Positions 60,301 through 64,000 of a DNA stretch of 64,000 nt are shown one piece after another. The notes under the pieces are model-generated. The model had not been told where the DNA came from. It did not search any database and worked only from the letters and a program-made list of their open reading frames with translations. The stretch is from Calliphora vicina (Eukaryota; Arthropoda; Insecta; Diptera; Calliphoridae). Location: positions 53,668,395 through 53,732,394 of the forward strand of contig NC_088783.1 in assembly GCF_958450345.1 (NCBI RefSeq), read 5' to 3'. Every line of letters begins with the position of its first letter. Position 1 is the first letter of the stretch. The position numbers were made by a program, and so were the translations under genes.

Positions 60301-63010
60301 TGTCTAATAACAAATACTTGATTTAAACTGCTAAATAAAGAAATTTTCGTAAACCAATTGATTTTTACAACGAATAAAAAATTAGTCGAATAATTGAGAA
60401 CGAAAATTCTTTAAATATTTGTCTATAGAGAGAACGAAAATTCGTTAAATATTTGTCTATAGAACCATTTAATCTGCTTCAAATTAGTATAATAGTATAA
60501 AAAAAGTAAGAAATATAAAATTTTCGTATCGAATAAAATTTTATTCGAATAATTATAAACGAATAATCGATCAAATTAGCATGTATTATTACAAAAAAAA
60601 AATTAAAGAATATTTTTGTATAAAATGTGATTTTTGTAACAAACGAAAAGTTAGTCGAATAATTAAGAACAAATAATCGTTAAAAATGTGGCTTAATCAA
60701 AATCGAATAATCGATAATAAAGCAATTGCCTAATAACAAAAACTTCATTTAAACTATTAAATAAATTAATTTTGATACCAATTAATTTTTGCAACGAATA
60801 AAACAATTAATCGAATAATTGAGAACGAATAGTTTTTAAAATGAAGGTTTTATAATTAAAAAACCTGCTTTAAGTTAGTATAATAATGAAAACAAATTAA
60901 AGAAAATACGATTTTAGTAGCGTATAAAATGTTATTCGAATAATTATTAACGAATAATCGGCCAAATAAAACTATATTATTACCAAATCTTTTTGTAAAA
61001 TGTTAAATATGAAAATTTGGTTGTAAAATGGGATTTTTGCAACGAATATAAGGTTAATCGAATAATTTAGAACGAATGTTGGCTTTTGAAATACAAATTT
61101 TAACTCAAATATAACAAATTTTAAATAATATAACATTTATGTAGCGAATATACACTTATTCGAATTATTAGAATCGAATAATCGTTAAAATTAGAATAAG
61201 TGTTAAAATAAAGTGATTTTTGCAAATAATAAAGCAAATCATCGAATAATTAAGAACGAATAATCGTTACAATTAACTTGTTCCAAATAAGTATAACAAC
61301 AACAAAAATAAATAATATAAGAGTTTTGTAACGAAAAATGTTGTATACCAATAGATGTTAGCAACGAATAAAAAGTTAATCGAATAATTATTACCGATTA
61401 ATCGTTAAAATTTCTGCTAAGGATCCCAAAACATAATTTGAATATGTATCATAATAAAAAATATTAAATAATCTAAGATTTTTGTAGCGAATAAAATATT
61501 ATTCGAATAATTATAAACGAATAATCATCCAAATCAAACTACCTTATAACAAAAACTTAACAAAAAAAAGCTTGTAAAGGGTTAAGTAAGAAAATTTTGG
61601 TGTAAAAAGCGAATAAAATATTATTCGAATAATTATAAACGAATAATCATCCAAATCAAACTACCTTATAACAAAAACTTAACAAAAAAAAGCTTGTAAA
61701 GGGTTAAGTAAGAAAATTTTGGTGTAAAAAGGAATTTATACATCGAATAAAAAGATAATCGAACAATTGAGAACGAATAATCGTTAAAATTTTTGATTTT
61801 AAACTTAATTAAAATTTGTACCATAATGAAAAATATTAAATAATATAAGATTTATGTAACGAATATACACTTATTCGGATAATTATAAACGAATAATCGG
61901 TAAAAATAGAATGTTTTATTACAAAATATTTTTGTAAAGATTTAAAATCGAAAATTTTGGTATAAAATGTGATATTTGCAACGAATAAAAAATTAATCGA
62001 ATAATTAAAAACGATTAATCGTTAAAATGTTGGCCTTAGAACCAAAAAACTTAATTGACTTTAGTATTATAATAAAAAAATATTAAATAATATAAAATTT
62101 TTGTAGCGAATAAAATATTATTCGCATAATTAAAAACAATTATCCGCTAACAAAACAAGTGCCTCATAACAAAAGCTTCGTTTAAATTGTTAAATAAATA
62201 TATTTTGGTATACCAATTGATTTTTGTCACGAATAAAAAAATTAATCGAATAATTGAGAACGAATAATTGTTAACATTTTGGTCTTAGAATCACTAAACT
62301 TAATCCAATTCAGATTCATAATAAAAAATATTAAATTATCTAAGATTTTTGTTGCGAATAATTATAATCGATTAATCGGTAATAAAACAAGTACGTAATA
62401 ACAAAAGCTTCGTTTAAATTGTTAAATAAAAATGTTTTGGTATTCTAATAGATTTTTGCAACGAATAAAAAATTAATCGAATAATTAAAAACGATTAATC
62501 GTTAAAATGTTGGCCTAAGAACTGCAAAACATAATTCAAATTTGTGTCATAACAAAAAAATATTAAACAATCTAAGATTTTTGTAGCGAATAAAATATTA
62601 TTCGTATAATTATAAACGAATAATCGAATAAAATTAGAAGGCAGAATTAATAAATTTTTTTATAAAACGTTAATAACGACAATTTCGGTATAAAATGTGA
62701 TATTAGCAACGAATAAAAAATTAATCGAATAAATAAGAACGATTAATCGTTAACAGTTTGGCTAGGGATCCACAAAACATAATTAAAATTAGTACCATAA
62801 TGATAAATATTAAACAATATACGATTTTTGCAGCGAATAAAATATTATTCGAATAATTAAAAACGAATAATTTGAAAAAAAAAAATTACTTTATAACAAA
62901 AAATTCGTTTAAACTACTAAATAAAGAAATTTTCATTTATTAATTGATTTTGGTAACGAATAAAAAATTAATCGAATAATAGAGAACGAATAATCGTTAA
63001 AATGTTTAGC
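57360..63010. repeat. Satellite array S5 with alternating monomers and a higher-order period of about 714 bp
   Basis: Two monomer types of about 110-125 bp alternate. Type 1 has GCGAATAAAATATTATTCG and AATAATTATAAACGAATAAT; type 2 has GCAACGAATAAAAAGTTAAT, CGAATAATTGAGAACG and ATTAATCGTTAAAA. TTATTCGAATAA is a perfect 12-nt palindrome and CGATTAATCG a 10-nt one. In the left half the string AACCACTGCC returns at 57451, 58095, 58809 and 59524, and near 60295 as a variant. That gives a higher-order unit of six monomers (about 714 bp). The right half is more diverged. No coding capacity. Confidence 0.9.
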
Positions 63011-64000
63011 TTTAACGAAGCAGAAATATTCCTAAGTAGTTTGGGGCGATATTATTTCAAGCAAATCTGAATCTTTTAGAATGTGAACTACACCCCTTTA
63101 AAGGATCACATGTTTTATTATGTGATAATTATCGCTCCGCTATCCTTGATAAGTTGTAGTAAAAGTTCTTTGTAAAAAAATTGTTTCAAACAAGCAGAAA
63201 ATATTCCAAAGTAATTGCGATCGCTATTATTTCAAGCAAATGTGAATCTGAACTACCCCTAATTTAATCGCTCCGTTTTCTTTGATAAGTTGCAGGTAAA
63301 GTTCTTTATAGCAGAATGAACTGTGATCAATGTTATTTACATTACTGTAAATAACATTTCTCCTCATAACAAATGAATCTGCCGGAAAACTCGTGTAAAG
63401 GAATTTGATTTTGTGAATTCTTTATTAAAAAGAACTTCTGTATTTGTTAATTAAGTTGATTAAAGCAAAAGCTGATAATTGTTTATCAAATGTCAAAACA
63501 ATATACATATATAAATATATATTTTTGTTTACAGTAATCACACAAATTGCATTTTCAAAACAGATCGAATCGGAGACATGTTAATTTGATTTTAACACTC
63601 AAATACTAATGTCGGCGATCGCAACACAATCCAAACAAGACTGCGAGTTATAGAACGCTTCATTTGGGAAGATCTTTATGGTGAAAATTCAAAATGTAAA
63701 CAAAACTTAAGCTGCTGAGAGATTATGTTGTTGTTGCTGCTTCTGTAGGATTTATTTTTTTTTAAATGAGAGAAAGTTTAATATTAAAATCATCTGTTTC
63801 TTTCTTTGTAGCAGCTAAATGTATTGATATGAAGATGAACAAAAAACATGTTGTTGCTGTGAGTAACTCTGCTGCGTAAGGCTCTGCCTCAACCTCTGCT
63901 GCTAATGTTGTATATTATCAGTAAACAAACAAACAAACAAAAAAAAAAAGACGCATAGAATATACTACTTTATAGACTTGACAGCGGCAGCGTTTAGTTA
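63011..64000. other. Right edge, no gene seen
   Basis: Two diverged copies of a block with GCAGAAATATTCC, TTATTTCAAGCAAAT and TGAATCTG lie at about 63020-63160 and 63195-63300. A 24-nt palindrome is at 63333-63356. No ORF is supported; a CTG/TTG-rich stretch near 63720-63900 could belong to a neighbouring transcript. Confidence 0.45.

Overview
The window looks like nuclear DNA from a higher fly, probably a calyptrate such as a blow fly or house-fly relative. It is very AT-rich and its introns carry GT...AG boundaries. It is crowded with decayed mariner, hAT, piggyBac-type and non-LTR elements. It also holds a clear fly member of the R7-type RGS proteins. The species assignment is inference; I recognise no species-specific marker.

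Only two protein-coding genes can be supported, both on the + strand. Gene 1 (coding exons 61-986 and 4596-7890) encodes a predicted secreted, low-complexity protein of about 1406 residues rich in Thr, Pro and Gln. Its family is not recognised. Its stop codon is followed by about 2.6 kb in which the motif GTTATA(C/T/A), usually inside AAACTGTTATACT, recurs about 35 times on one strand. Gene 2 (coding exons 22720-29149) is an R7-family RGS protein of 759 residues with the order DEP, DHEX, GGL, RGS and a 331-residue low-complexity N-terminus. Just after its UGA stop the frame stays open for 53 coding-like codons up to a TAA at 29309-29311. A perfect 9-bp GC-rich hairpin begins 10 nt after the stop and a 13-bp inverted repeat follows. 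This is a good candidate for programmed stop-codon readthrough.

The rest is repeats. From 10.5 to 21.7 kb there are copies of a dispersed element (family A) with inverted ends, mariner relics, a solo LTR inside a mariner, foldback MITEs and two degenerate tandem arrays. The large RGS intron (23713-27354) holds a tandem array of about 280-385 bp units, a non-LTR 3' end and a mariner of about 1.1 kb with TIRs and a TA duplication. From 29.3 kb to the right edge I find no host gene. That stretch holds nested hAT, mariner and family A insertions (30.4-34.1 kb) and a 480-610 bp tandem array (35.8-38.0 kb). After it come a satellite carrying two hAT insertions (39.6-42.9 kb), a broken non-LTR element (46.3-48.3 kb), and two inverted blocks of one satellite (48.3-49.4 and 50.8-51.6 kb). 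The window ends with two large arrays whose monomers are about 120 bp and carry palindromic cores (52.1-55.9 and 57.4-63.0 kb).

The most interesting points are the RGS readthrough candidate, two hAT elements inserted at the same 8-bp palindromic position of a satellite unit, the recurrence of roughly 120-bp monomers with short palindromes in several unrelated arrays, and the strand-biased GTTATAC field behind gene 1. All counts and repeat periods were read by eye and are approximate.
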